64,000 nt of DNA from Prochilodus magdalenae. Lineage: Eukaryota; Chordata; Actinopteri; Characiformes; Prochilodontidae. The stretch is taken from NCBI GenBank assembly GCA_024036415.1, contig JAMWET010006609.1, positions 1 to 64,000 on the forward strand. The letters run 5' to 3'. Each line of letters begins with the position of its first letter. Position 1 is the first letter of the stretch. Made by a program: the position numbers and the translations under genes. Shown piece after piece: positions 1 to 55,975 of this stretch. Below the pieces are notes generated by a model. The model saw only the letters and a list, made by a program, of their open reading frames with translations. It searched no databases and was not told where the DNA came from.

Positions 1-1279
1 ATACATTATAATCTCAGCACAATTCATACAAATGCATTTCAGCATTTAAATGACAAGTAATTTCCAAATTTGGAACACTTTCAAAGCCTTTCATGAGGTA
101 TAATGTCCATGTTTGATAATTATGAAACTTATAACCATAGCGCAGTTTTCTGTTTTGACATTAGGATCATACTCTTTATAGAGGATTGCACTGTTTGTAT
201 GTAGCAAATACACAATGGTTGATTATTTTCACCGCTTGAGTAATCGAGCTATATAGTGAAGGCTGTGGCTACTGATGCTCGGGATACTCTCTGTTTTCTC
301 TGGTCGCTTTAGTGAATTGAGTTTATTTGTACTGTTTGATACAACAAGAATCCTGAAATAAGTAATGCTTATTTTATTCATTTAATTATTAAGTAAAACA
401 ATCAGTTTGTGCATGGGTTTACCGACATATATTTTGGTCAATCAAAGTGTTTCTTTCCAATAGAGAACCCATTTTTTCCATGGTAACATCTGGGCTGGGT
501 GGGTGCTATAAGAACTTGCTTTCCCCTACACCATATTCCAATTCCTCATTGAAGAACTACTTAATGTAGGATCGATTTCGGGACACTTTGTGTGTCTTCT
601 AGAATTAAATTTTGGGTTTTAATTAATATTGAAATGGACACATTGACACAACTAGTCCAACCCCCCCATCCTATTTTTAAACTTTTTCTGTAATAAAGCT
701 CTGTTAGACAGGACATGCACAGCTTGACTGAAAACAATTTGCGCGGGATAGCAAGGGGGCGCATCAGCTGTGACTGCTTAATAACTGTTTTTTTGAGTAC
801 AGCGGTATTATGTTTGTTTTTCTCCAAAACAACTCAAATGAAAATGAAAGAAACACAAGATATTAAGCAGTGTTTATTAATGATAATGCCATCCCTTACA
901 TGCTCTATGATATGTGCTAAAACTGTTCATTTACTAATTATCAAAACAACAACATACAAAAACAACAACAAATCACATCCCGAACGAACTGTATAATCTT
1001 TCATATTAAAATGAATAACCTGAGTGAGGAGCAGCTACAAAGAAAACACAGAAAGAGTTAAAAGAGCGCAGTAAATAAGACCACTTCAGTTCTGCAGACT
1101 GAGAAATGATGGTTAATGTATTTAATGCGAGCAATAAGCAAAGTGGTTTAAAAGGGAAGATAATGATTTTAATTTTTTTACCTCCATTACTTTCATACTT
1201 TCACAAGTAAATAACAAAAATTATATCTTCAAAAAATCAGCATCAAAACTTTTGATATATGTTTCACCTTCTGTGGAGT
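1..1279 (-). other. 3' flank / 3' UTR region of gene 1, paralogous to the 3' flank of gene 3
   Basis: Aligns by eye along its length with about 59640-60979. It shares long words such as the stretch around 300 versus 60030 and 1080-1130 versus 60720-60770, but contains many extra single bases. AT-rich with several reversed AATAAA words; the true polyadenylation site cannot be chosen. No gene seen. Confidence 0.6.
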
Positions 1280-20636
<19,357 letters not shown>

Positions 20637-20703
20637 CTCCCTCTGACCTGCACACAGTCCGTTCAACTCAGCAGCAGAACAAGCTTCACCTCCACCTCAG
20701 AAC

Positions 20704-20705
<2 letters not shown>

Positions 20706-20749
<44 letters not shown>
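20706..20749. repeat. (GA)n microsatellite in the gene 1 5' leader/flank
   Basis: About 20 uninterrupted GA units some 70 bp upstream of the start codon. The corresponding part of gene 2 (near 51640-51685) is interrupted and shorter. Confidence 0.95.
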
Positions 20750-21045
20750 CTCCTCATAGTCGCCAATCACACTCACTATTACCTTATTAGAAAGAGAAGA
20801 GGAAATCATCAAACATTTTCAGTGACAAATCAGAGGAGGCATTTTCTCTCCCTCCATATATATCAAAAGAGCGTCAGCGCTGATGAACAGAACTCCACCT
20901 CCGTCTCTAGAGGAGTGTGTGTGAGGAGAGACGCTCATAGCAGTGTGGTGAGAAACACACCAACATACAGGAGACTGACTTCAGAGAGAAAACACTCCAG
21001 TGTAATACAGCACTAATGCTGCACCTGCAGAGACACACTGATAAC

Positions 21046-21076
<31 letters not shown>

Positions 21077-21090
21077 ACACACACACACAG
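21046..21090. repeat. Poly(C) followed by (CA)n
   Basis: A run of about 16 C followed by about 14 CA units. Gene 2 has a far longer CA tract at the same place but no poly(C). Confidence 0.95.
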
Positions 21091-21900
21091 ATAAAATACT
21101 CTCCCACAGAGATTCAATTCAATGTAATTCATTTGTATTTGAAGAATAATTATATTTCAAACTGTTATACATCCTTTTGTAACAATTCTGAATAAGAAGT
21201 TTCTTTAAAAAAAAGTATTTATAATGAACAGCATTTTTCCAGTCTAATATAAATTATAATACAGGATGTATGCATAAAGCTCACTCCCAACAACATACAC
21301 GAAAAAAACAAAAACTAAATTTACTGTCCCATGTGTTTTAGTCTTGGATATGTATTGCCTTGTATGTTTATTGCCCTGTATTAGTAAGGAATGGTGTGCT
21401 GTCTGTTTATAGTTTGGTGTATTCATTATAGACCCGTTTCACACTGTGCTGCTGTGTATATACACTGCATGTAGGTCTGTGTAATGTGCTCCTGTGTGTG
21501 CTGCACTATAGACATGAAGACTAACATTTACTCCAGTATATAAAAGTTTATTAATGACAAATAAAGACCTATCAAACTAACACGACTCTCTTCTGTACCC
21601 CATCCTCACATCCCCAGCTCTCTCTCTCTCCTACTCCCCTACACACACCTGCTGATACGCGGCTTCCTGTTCCTCCACTAACCCAGAAGCTTCAAAGGAA
21701 AAACAGCTCCAGCTGCCAAACAGCTCTTTATCAGCAGCTTACAGATTTACCACATCACATACAGAATTACTGCACTGCTCTACACATGGAGATACAGGAC
21801 AGACTTTAGCTTCATGCTGCTACAGTAAAGTGATCACTGGTAATGTAGAGGAGAGAGAGGAGCATGGGTTTAAAAGCAGGCTAAAGGAAGGAGGAGAACT

Positions 21901-22689
21901 GGATATGGGAGAGTGTTCCAACAGTGTTGCAGGGGCCTGTAAAGTCAGATATTTCTGTGCATGTAAACTTTTACTCTGATTTTGTTCAGACTACAGTCTG
22001 CATGTGTGTAACTACAGACTGCAGTATAGACGATAAGCATGCAGTGGTTAACATAGCAACTTCAATAAGAGAACTAACACTTTTGGTGTGATGCTGAAAT
22101 ACATGCTTGACAAAATTATAGATATCAGCTTCATCTTCTAGTTCATCTTTCTTCTCTGTTTTTGAGACAGTGAAAGCAGGTTGTTAAACTACATTTGTTG
22201 TGACTGATTCTGGGAGTGTGTTGGCTGGTTGCAGAACAGAAATATCATATTGTCTATAAATACTAATTGTCAGACTCATGTAGACTCAAGCACATGATCA
22301 GTCAAATTTTGATATTCTGCCGTTATTGTATTATGTTCGTGTAAACACACTCTCTGATTTAAGGTATATCGGTTTTTGGATGCTGTGGGTGTACTCTGAT
22401 GAATGGTATGGGGCCGCAGCATCAAAACAGGAAGATACATGGTCAACTGTAGGAAATCTGAAAGCAGAATGTTCCTAACAAGACAAAAAGGAGACTGTTA
22501 CTGTGACGCACCATGTGCTGTTTTTCACATTAGCACCCAACCTTTCTTACCAAATAAAGAAAAAGGCAAAACAAATGAGCTGCTTGCCTAAACCTTGTTT
22601 TTAAATGTCAGACCAAATTCTTGGCTTTTGTTTCATGCTGATCTTGGAGGCAGGTAAAATTAATTATGTAACATCTAATCACTTAACTT
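21901..22689. other. Intergenic DNA, nothing recognised
   Basis: Beyond the end of the duplicated promoter flank. No coding potential or known repeat seen; short open frames lack support. Confidence 0.5.
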
Positions 22690-22985
22690 TAAGATTTTAA
22701 TCCCTTATTGATCCCACAGTAGGGATATTTACAAGTCTTCCACATTTAACCCATCCGTGAAATGAAACACCCACATACACACTCACTAGTGAACACACAC
22801 ACCGGGGGGTAGTGAGCACACTTACCCGGAGTGGTGGGCAGTCCTATCCACGGCACCCGGGGAGCAGTTGGGGGTTAGGTGCCTTGCTCAAGGGCACCTC
22901 AGTCGTTACTGTCAGTTCAGGGAATCGAACCAGCAACCCTCCGGTCACAAGGCTGGTTCCCTATCCCACGACTGCCCACAATTGT
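22690..22985 (-). mobile_element. tRNA-derived SINE
   Basis: Read on the minus strand it starts GGGCAGTCGTGG and contains a B-box GGTTCGATTCC about 45 nt on, then a body with GAGGTGCCCTTGAGCAAGG and a tail around TGTGGGATCAATAAGGGA. This layout is that of a Pol III SINE common in teleosts; family name not certain. Confidence 0.7.
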
Positions 22986-23269
22986 TTTAAGTACTAGCCA
23001 TCGCAATTACGAGCAAAGTGGGGGATAAGACCTTTTTGTTTTGAGGGAATTCTTTTCTCCTGGTTTTTCTGCTAGTTAGGAAGACAGGTCAGGGGATTGT
23101 TATTTTGTTAATTTGTCTTTTTTACAGTCTTAGAGCCTAAAATAACAAACAAAACCCCCATTCTCAGTGCTAATAATTTTGTTGTCTGCTTGATTATTTT
23201 TGTTCTGGGCTCAGGACGAGGAAGGGGTTGTGATATGAGTTTATTTTCGGCTTGGCCCTGAAGGCTGTA

Positions 23270-23935
23270 ACATAAATAGGGGGCTCGTCTGCTATTTTTT
23301 GAACCTGTGTTGATGATGGACAAACAGATTGTGAGGGCTAAACTAAGTTGGAGTCAATAAACAGGCAAGGGTCAAACCAAACAGACAATCAGACCCAGCA
23401 GAGATAACCACAGAGAATAAACAAGAGGAGTAAACCAGAGAGTCAAAGCCAGAGTAACAAACAAGATCAAACACAGAGAGAACGCTCAGTACGCTGCAGA
23501 GAGAAGCGAGAGAGAAGCATTTAAACATGGATGGAGTCCGGAAAGTTCGGAGTCCAGGTGGTCGGAGGTGAGAGGAGAACCAGCAGGCATGACACTGTGT
23601 TGTGTTTTTGGTGTTAACAGGTATCCCATGTCCTGCTCTTTTTATTGATATTGGTAAATACATTAGTCCGGCGCCCCCTTTTAGAGAGCCTGAGGTGGAT
23701 GCTTATTTCACTCAGTGTGAGCGTATTGCTGCTGCTGTAAAATGGCCAATGGTAGCTTGGTTGCTGTTACAAAGCAAATCACAGTTTTGCATGGTTATGG
23801 CTTGGTGCCAGAAGCATATAGACAAACATTCAGAGCCCATGTAAAAATTGCTTACCAAATCACTCAGCCTCCACTGCAAAATCTGCAGGAACTGTGTGAG
23901 AATATTTAAGCTACATGGGATGAATTATCACAGGA
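23270..23935 (+). mobile_element. Gypsy-type retrotransposon relic: leader and gag fragment, interrupted
   Basis: agggggctcgtctg at about 23277 resembles a proline-tRNA primer-binding site. From about 23620 frames read PPFREPEVDAYFTQCERIAA and, after a shift, GLVPEAYRQTFRAH, both typical of SCAN-like gag of Gypsy elements. A foreign segment (23313-23594) sits between leader and gag. No pol is present; dead fragment. Confidence 0.6.
23313..23594. mobile_element. Insertion inside the Gypsy relic, flanked by 8-bp repeats
   Basis: The 8-mer ctgtgttg occurs directly on both sides (23305-23312 and 23595-23602), which looks like a target-site duplication. The ends lack an obvious inverted repeat, so the class is open (hAT-like derivative or LTR fragment). 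Confidence 0.45.
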
Positions 23936-23939
23936 CACC

Positions 23940-25430
23940 ATCAGAAACCTCCACAACTCCATGTTGAGATGTCTGACTTGTTGCGTTAGCAAACATGGCG
24001 GCCAATGCTATACTGAGAGACTTCACTTCTGTATGTGCAGCTCAACAAATATTACCCATATTAGTCAACCTGAAACTGTGAAACTGTATCTTTGTTAGTT
24101 CCTGTTTGTACTGTTAACATCCATAGTCTTATTATCCCGGACTCCATCTCCCAGAGTACCCTCCTCGATGACGTCACTGCCACAATTCTCGAAACATCCA
24201 CTCATACTCCAATTCCGCGCTCTAGGTCACCAGAGTACTGATTGGCCACTGGCACCTCATTTCTCAGCCTCAATATAAACTCCTCTCACCCACATTCACT
24301 TTGCGAAATATTGCCAAACCAAGTTTGCACACCGAGCGTTTCTCTTTACAACTCTGCTTCTATCATTCCCGACCTCCCTCTTGCTTTCAGTTTCCCTTCT
24401 GTTTCGTTTGCCTTTCTTGTTGTTCATCCTGTGTTTAGACCTACCTGTCTGCTCTCTCGACTCCTCTTTTGATCTCCTCTGGCTCTGTTCACTGGTTATT
24501 TTACCCTCTGGTTTTCGACCTTGGTCTGTCTCTCTCGTTCTCTCTGCCTCCACGTGGTTATCCTTGCTCTGTTTGCTGTTGAGTCTGAATATCAAATTGT
24601 CCCTGACAGTTTGTCTCATAATTTGGCACCAAAAATCTTGTTTAATCATAATCTTTCATAAAATTGCAAATGACTTTTGCAATAATAATTCAACAAATAA
24701 AAATAACATCTTTTTGATAATGATATTTAATAAGGTTTAACATGTAATGATGGATTCTAAGGCATATCAGGACAATTAAGGATTAAAGAATTAGGAAATA
24801 TTTTCTTTACCATTAATAATTTCTGCATCAATAGTGTCAGTACTATGACATAAGCTGTACTTCTATTTTACTTCCTCTTGTTTTTTGTTCTGTTGATACT
24901 TTTCCAGACTAAAACAGATTAAAACAGAGAAGACAGGTTTAATAAAAATCTGACTTTATTATTACAATTTCTACATACTGTTTTGCACATTTGCTGTTGT
25001 TTAAAAAACAACAACATTTGTTAACTCAGTTCAGAGAACATATATTTACAATTTCAACACAATTCAATCTCAGTAATAATCGTATTTTGTATTCACTTCA
25101 AACAAATTTCAAATCAAATAACATTTAGTTTAAATAATTAAAACATTTTAAGAATTTCATGACAGATGACACAATGTACATGAACATTTATAAAAGCTTA
25201 TGAACTTATTAATTATTCCAATAAGCAGCAGCAAGTTTTGTTAATGTTGGGATGTGTCTGAACACTTTCTGTCATGAAATGATAAAGCATGGTAAACTGT
25301 AGCTGGGTGTTTTTCTGGTAGGGTAAATACACAATGCTGATTGTGTTACAGTGAGTACTTGTAAAAACACAGACAGTTTATAGTAACACTGAATGAGAAT
25401 CTGCTGTACTGAGTTATAATGTGAAGGTTG
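23940..25430. other. Intergenic DNA with possible LTR debris
   Basis: 24090-24640 is pyrimidine-rich with words seen in fish LTRs (ggactccatctcccagagtac), but no paired ends were found. The rest is AT-rich and unremarkable. No gene supported. Confidence 0.4.
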
Positions 25431-25436
25431 TAATAC

Positions 25437-25902
25437 TGTAATGTGGGCAGCTCAGACATAGGGTTAGGATCCATAGGCAGGTTTAATGGGGCAAAAAGGA
25501 ACACAAAACAGGATAAAATGCAAAACCCATGAGTGTCCAAAACCACAAAGCTCAGAAGGTATTCAAAAATGATAAAGTCCAAAGCACCATCAAAAACACA
25601 AAACAAGAAGGTCAAAAGATACTCAGAAGCCTGGAGCCATCAAAACCCACAGAAAACGCCATGCAACCACAAACGATCTTCACAGGACAGCAGTACCGCA
25701 AGGCGACATTAGTCAATGCTCCACAAACCTAAAGGCGAAGGAAGGGCCTTTTAAAGGGAAGGTAATGACAAGGGAGATTGGACGCAGGTGAGAGGGGCAG
25801 GGATGGAAAAGTACTGAAGCATTGACTAAAACTGGCGATGCTGACCTCTGGTGGCCAGTCTGCGAAGTGTCCTGGGGCAAACTCCCCTGAGAAACCCTGA
25901 CA
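25437..25902 (-). mobile_element. Solo LTR (466 bp) with 5-bp target duplication
   Basis: On the minus strand it starts TGTCAGGGTTTC and ends ATTACA (TG...CA). It is flanked by direct repeats aatac at 25432-25436 and 25903-25907. No internal sequence, so it is the product of LTR-LTR recombination. Class Gypsy is likely from the 5-bp duplication and TGTCAGGG start. Confidence 0.75.
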
Positions 25903-26250
25903 AATACTTACACCCTGTAATGAATATCTTTATTGATTCCTATTAAATAGGGGCTGTTCTTAAGATGTTATTATCCTTACTGAAATGCCAAAACACTAAA
26001 ATGAGTTCTGTTTATTTTATTCTATAGTAAAAGCAGTTTGTGGAAATGCTATTTGCTTAAATGTTCTGGCACTCAAAGCTCTGTTTCACGTAGGCATTGT
26101 CACGGTGCGGTTGGGGGTGTGAACCCAAGCGCAGGGCAGGAATCCGTTTGCGGCGATGTAAATGTTAAATTGCAAGCAAACGGACTTCCTGGATGCGGAT
26201 GCACATGAAACTATGTGTGTGAGGAGTGAACTGTATTGGTGAACTTTCAG

Positions 26251-26320
26251 GGTTTAGGCGGGGATCGAACCCCCAACCTTCGTAGTGATAACCCCACGTA
26301 TTACCACTGCGCTAAACTGC
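26251..26320 (-). tRNA. tRNA-like sequence (pseudo-tRNA or SINE head)
   Basis: On the minus strand the A-box TAGCGCAGTGG and B-box GGTTCGATCCC are spaced as in a tRNA, and the T stem-loop nearly closes. The acceptor stem is imperfect (GTTTAG... against CTAAACC, displaced), and no clear anticodon arm can be assigned, so a functional tRNA is doubtful. Confidence 0.35.
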
Positions 26321-26569
26321 AGCACACGTGATGCCAGGTCAGGAAGAGTTTTAGTGGGTGCGAGGGAGAAACGGCGGGAAAAAGCAAACAAAGGAAACGC
26401 CAGGGCAGCCTATTCAAACAAAAGGAGAAGCTTATATAAGAACAGAAATAAACGGTAGAGGGTTTAACCGAAAAGGGGAATTCTTGTTCACTGCGTGCAG
26501 AGTGACACATGCTGTCAACTCTGCGCAGTTGTTTAAATATTTTTTAAATATTTATTTATTTTTACTTTG

Positions 26570-26680
26570 CTCTTTTTTTCTTGTTCTCTCTTTTCTTTTT
26601 CTCTTTTCTTTTCTTTTTCTCTTTTCTTGTTCTCTCTTCTCTTGTCTTGTCTTTTCTTTTCTTTTCTTTTCTTTTCCTCT
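26570..26680. repeat. Pyrimidine-rich (TTTTC)n tract
   Basis: Imperfect CTTTT/TTCTC repeats over about 110 bp. The following 26690-26900 is GC-rich, unlike its surroundings, and may belong to an unidentified element. Confidence 0.85.
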
Positions 26681-27028
26681 AGTACCGTACCGGCTACCCC
26701 TCTACAAAGGTGTAGCAACGGTGTTTGTGTGGTGGGGGCTTATATTGCTGACGCCCCAGGTGCTGCTCCTTGGCCTGATCAGCCTGGGGCATTCTGGGGT
26801 TTGGAGTTCCGGGCTGTAGTTCCCCCAGAACGGTGCCGCTGCTGCCGCCCCCTGCTGGCTGCAGGCGGTACAGCCTTTCTCTCCTTTCTCTCTTGGTGGT
26901 GGAACTACAGGGACTTTGTTTTATTAATGGCATATGAAATGGACACTATAATAAACACAACCCTGAAACACAGTTTGACTTAAAAGTTGACAAAATCAGT
27001 CTTTACGTTGCTGCTTATGGGAAAAGCC

Positions 27029-27034
27029 TTTATT
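27029..27034 (-). terminator. Polyadenylation signal of gene 2
   Basis: AATAAA on the minus strand about 92 nt after the stop codon, in a region still similar to the paralogues up to roughly this point. It is a plausible 3' end giving a short UTR. Confidence 0.5.
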
Positions 27035-27125
27035 AATGTGCATGTAGGTTTACATCAGTTGTTATGAAACAGGCTCAAATCTCCTTTCCTGAGCAGATGT
27101 ACTATTCAGGTCTCTGTCCAGGGGT

Positions 27126-51556
<24,431 letters not shown>

Positions 51557-51984
51557 CTCCCTCTGACCTGCACACAGTCCGTTCAACTCAGCAGCAGAAC
51601 AAGCTTCACCTTCTCTACCCCAGAGAGACTGAAGATACTGAGAGAGGCAGAGTAAAATAGAGAAAGAGAGAGAAAGAGAGGGATAAGCTCCCCACAGCCG
51701 CCAATCACACTCACTATTACCTTATTAGAAAGAGAAGAGGAAATCATCAAACACTTTCAGTGACAAATCAGAGGAGGCATTTTCTCTCCCTCCATATATA
51801 TCAAAAGAGCGTCAGCGCTGATGAACAGAACTCCACCTCCGTCTCTAGAGGAGTGTGTGTGAGGAGAGACGCTCACAGCAGTGTGGTGAGAAACACACCA
51901 ACATACAGGAGACTGACTTCAGAGAGGAAACACTCCAGTGTAATACAGCACTAATGCTGCACCTGCAGAGACACACTGATAACC

Positions 51985-52030
<46 letters not shown>

Positions 52031-52032
52031 TG

Positions 52033-52065
<33 letters not shown>

Positions 52066-52075
52066 ACAGAAACTA

Positions 52076-52150
<75 letters not shown>

Positions 52151-52922
52151 AAACTACTCACACACACACACAAACTACTCTCACACACAGATACATTTAA
52201 TGTCCTTTGTTTTTGAAGAAGTGTTAGTTTTCAAACAGTTATACATCCTTTTGTAACAATTCTGAATAAGAAGTTTCTGAATATTTTTGTTATTAATTAT
52301 AATACAGCATGTATGGATAAAGATCACTCCCAACAACATACATGGAAAAAAGTAAATTCTTCATTTACTGTCACTTGTGTTTTGTATATTTAGTCTTGGA
52401 TATGTATTGCCTTGTATGTGTATTGCCCTGTATTAGTAAGAAATGGTGTGCTGTCTGATTATAGTTTGGTGTATTCATTATAGACCTGTTTCACACTGTG
52501 CTGCTGTGTATATACACTGCATGTAGGTCTGTGTAATGTGCTCCTGTGTGTGCTGCACTATAGACATGAAGGCTAACCTTTACTCCAGTATATAAAAGTT
52601 TATTAATGACAAATAAAGACCTACCAAACTAACTCTACTCTCTTCTGTACCCCATCCTCACATCCCCAGCTCTCTCTCTCTCCTACTCCCCTACACACAC
52701 CTGCTGATACGCGGCTTCCTGTTCCTCCACTAACCCAGAAGCTTCAAAGGAGAAACAGCTCCAGCTGCCAAACAGATCTTTATCAGCAGGTTACAGATTT
52801 ACCACATCACATACAGAATTACTGCACTGCTCTAAACATGGAGATACAGGACAGACTTTAGCTTCATGCTGCTACAGTAAAGTGATCACTGGTAATGTAG
52901 AGGAGAGAGGAGCATGGGTTTA
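51557..52922 (-). promoter_or_regulatory. 5' UTR/promoter flank of gene 2
   Basis: Near-copy of the gene 1 flank, including the CCAAT, GAGGAA and TATA-like words (about 51701, 51737, 51795) and a conserved block ctgatacgcggcttcctgtt at about 52700. Similarity stops at 52922, where a minisatellite begins. Confidence 0.45.
51993..52147. repeat. Long compound (CA)n microsatellite
   Basis: CA runs interrupted by gcatg and agaaactactctct over about 155 bp. Placement within the promoter flank could make expression length-dependent (inference). Confidence 0.95.
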
Positions 52923-52924
52923 AA

Positions 52925-53362
52925 CCTAATGCATGTGCAGGCCCCTGGCCCAAGCTAACCTAATGCATGTGCAGGCCCCTGGCCCAAGCTAACCTAATGC
53001 ATGTGCAGGCCCCTGGCCCAAGCTAACCTAATGCATGTGCAGGCCCCTGGCCCAAGCTAACCTAATGCATGTGCAGGCCCCTGGCCCAAGCTAACCTAAT
53101 GCATGTGCAGGCCCCTGGCCCAAGCTAACCTAATGCATGTGCAGGCCCCTGGCCCAAGCTAACCAGATGCATGTGCAGGTTCCTGGCCCAAACTAACCAG
53201 ATGCATGTGCAGGTTCCTGGCCAAAACTAACCTAATGCATGTGCAGGTTCCTGGCCCAAACTAACCTAATGCATGTGCAGGCCCCTGGCCCAAGCTAACC
53301 TAATGCATGTGCAGGCCCCTGGCCCAAGCTAACCTAATGCATGTGCAGGCCCCTGGCCCACA
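52925..53362. repeat. 34-bp minisatellite, about 13 copies
   Basis: Unit cctaatgcatgtgcaggccc + ctggcccaagctaa. Central copies share gttcctggcc variants, the outer ones are identical, and three degenerate relatives continue to about 53500. Confidence 0.95.
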
Positions 53363-53365
53363 CAA

Positions 53366-54075
53366 ACACACTGCATGTGCATGTGGCCTGTGGTCCAGTC
53401 AAAATGGTGCATGTGGGGGCCCGTGGTCCAGGCAAACATGGTGCATGTAGAGGCCCTGGGTCAGGCAAACATGATGAATATGGGGGGACCTGTGGTCCAG
53501 ATGAACATGCTCCTATTTTACTTCATCTTAGTTTTTTATTCTGTTGCTACTTTTTCCAGACTAAAACAACTTAATATAGACTTAATTAAAGTCTTAATTA
53601 AACTTAATATTTATTACATTTTCTACATACCCTAACGCTGGACGAACTTTATTGACAGGGCTGTGTCAACAGACAGTACTGGTAGGCAACAAACCAACAG
53701 GGAGTAAGCGAGCAAACATTCCAAATGGGACGAGACAGGGGCAAAGCCAACAGACAGTCTGAGTAATAACCAAGATAAATCCAATCAGAGCAAACAAAGT
53801 CGAGGGAAAGACAAAGCGCAAACCCGTAAAATGAAGCAAAAAGTCCAACACAGTAAAAACAAAACAACAGGTTGGAAACGCTCCGCCTCACAGAGTTGGC
53901 AAAACCTTGTGAAGAGGCAGGAGAAGAGTGAGGGTATGAATACAAACAGGTGAAATGAGGAGTGTTAGACGCCTGGAGGGAACCCAGAAACATGACGTAC
54001 CACGTCCCCTGAGGGGTCCAAGACAGCCAACGGACAAAGATGGCCACAAGGACCCAGTTTTCGATTCTGCCTCCT
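53366..54075. other. Intergenic DNA with LTR-like stretch
   Basis: 53640-54070 looks like a reversed Gypsy-type LTR region (gacgggacaggggcaaagcc-like words), but its ends could not be proven. No gene. Confidence 0.35.
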
Positions 54076-54798
54076 CCAAAAGGTCCAGTTCAAACCTGCA
54101 GAAGACTAAAGCTCGAGCACATCTAACACTGCTGAGAAGCTTTAGGTGCCCTAGACTTTGAGAGTGTTTTCATATCTGCCTTATTCGGACCAAAGGATCA
54201 AAGAAGTGGTCTCGGTCCAGATAACTGAACCATGGTTCCATTCGATTGCCGTGTGAAAACGCCTTTTCTGATGGTTCAGTATTTAGGCAGGCTATCATCA
54301 TCATTAATTAAACATCAGTAGAAAAAAAAAGAATGAAAGCATGGTAGTCAAGAGGAGGAAGAGGAGGAGGAGGAGAAGGAGGAGGAGGAGGAGGAGACAA
54401 AGTGAGATGTGAAATTGAAATAAATGCATAAAAATGCTAAATTTCTGAGAATGCTGAGAAGATGAGCGAGAGAGGATAGGACAGGACAGGGGAGCTATGC
54501 AGTACAGGAAGCTAGATGTATTCACGAGAAAGTGCTGGACATCAACAAATATGTTTTTGTTAGCAAAGATTTTTTATTAGAGATGTTTAAAACCATGTGA
54601 TGGGTAATATTACACTGGCCTATCACAACAAGTGAAACGTGTGTTATGACCAGACAGTTAACAGTTTGTACGGCAAACTGAATCTTTATTAGGTTTTACT
54701 TCTTAGGAGGCCCACCACACCTGCATGCTGACCATTACCTCAAATACCACAGAACAGATATACAGTGACATGATTCTGGCCTAGAAAAATATTTAATA
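54076..54798. repeat. Direct repeat, copy A (about 0.72 kb)
   Basis: Matches 55976-56658 from caaaaggtcc to ctagaaaaatatttaata with small indels, including different lengths of an internal AGG run and an extra tail segment near 54565-54600. Confidence 0.9.
54353..54397. repeat. (AGG)n trinucleotide tract
   Basis: Purine tract inside repeat copy A, longer than in copy B (56254-56279). Confidence 0.9.
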
Positions 54799-55975
54799 TA
54801 ACTGCCAGAATAAGTGACATGACCTAAGAATGCTATTGAAGCCACATTGAATTCACATTTTTCTGCTTTAACGAATAACAGCTTTCATAGCAATAACCGG
54901 CTTACACAGAAAAACTAAAAAAGACACATGATCCCCTAAAGAAACGACGCAGCACTGTCAAAGAATAAAAACATATTGCTATTAGACCACTAATAGAAAT
55001 AGGAAAATTGGGGACACAATAAAAATAAACTGTGGCATTCATGTGCCTGTGGCAATGTCATCTAAATTCACTACCACAGTTATACTTCACATCCTCTTTT
55101 CACGCTAGAGGATGAGACAGATGAGTGTGGGCAGCATCACAGTTCTTTCTAATGAGAAGGATGAAAGGATCCTCACCTGGATCAGGTCTCTGATCTCTCA
55201 CTGCCATTTTGGCACTAAATTTGCAATCCATTTGCTCGTGTTCTTTTTCACAGCAGGTAAACGAAAGAAACCGAGCTACCTTCCTTTGTTTGGTTCCACA
55301 ACTAAAGCAAGTGCAGGAACTGACAGTTGTTCCTCTTCTCAGTAAACTTTATCCAGCGTGGGTGTTTCAGAGTCTGGTGTCTGTCCCATGAGTTCAGGAC
55401 AGGATAAAACAGCTTTCTAAACCCACAGTGTAGGCTGATATAACGAGATGTGTTTCTAAACAGTTTGGGAAAAATGCTTTGTCTTTAACATAACCATCAA
55501 CATTCGTTTAATTGGGTGTGTCTAAACTTTTGACTGGTAGTGTAATTTTAATTATTATAAACTGAGTCTAATGTATGATGATGCAGCAAACCTGCTTATT
55601 AAAACACCTCCGCTTCAAACACTGAGTTTCTGCCAGAGAGACACAAAAGCAGAGTGAGGGAAAGCGATATATAATCTTCTATAAGGGGAACAATTTGAAT
55701 TATCAAACAACTAAGGAGACTTTGGCTTTTGTATTGTCTTCACAGTTCAGACTCATGGCGTAGAGTTCTCATCATGGACAGACCTGTGACGTATTCTCTC
55801 ACAGATTCTGTGTTCAGGAGTTTATGGCAGAGTGTGTGGGTGCTCCTAGATGGTTCTGCAGCCCTTATGTTGATGTAAACTGTAAATACAAAACTGTATA
55901 ACTGAGTAAGAGCTAGTGAGTGGGCGATGTACAGACTGGTCTCTGAGGCTAGTAAAACTGCAGAGCAAAATAAGA
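54799..55975. other. Spacer between direct repeats
   Basis: 1.2 kb. Around 55500-55550 the words acttttgactggtagtgta suggest a Tc1-type end. No gene recognised. Confidence 0.4.

Larger units (their letters stand above)
20637..21900 (-). promoter_or_regulatory. 5' UTR/promoter flank of gene 1
   Basis: Duplicated, nearly unchanged, upstream of gene 2 (51557-52922). Within it, both copies keep a CCAAT word (near 20763), a GAGGAA PU.1-like word (20799-20804) and a TATA-like gatatatatgg on the minus strand (near 20856-20868). A PU.1 site would fit myeloid expression, but short words are weak evidence. No TSS can be fixed. Confidence 0.45.

Noticed and set aside
26358..26819. Open frame with Phe/Leu/Ser-rich segment resembling a membrane protein
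   Set aside because: Hydrophobicity comes from the TTTTC tract; no homologous motif was seen.
51855..52256. 133-codon open frame rich in His-Thr
   Set aside because: It is a translation of the CA microsatellite.
52925..53362. CRISPR-like array of regularly spaced repeats
   Set aside because: Units are contiguous 34-bp minisatellite copies without unique spacers, in a eukaryotic genome.
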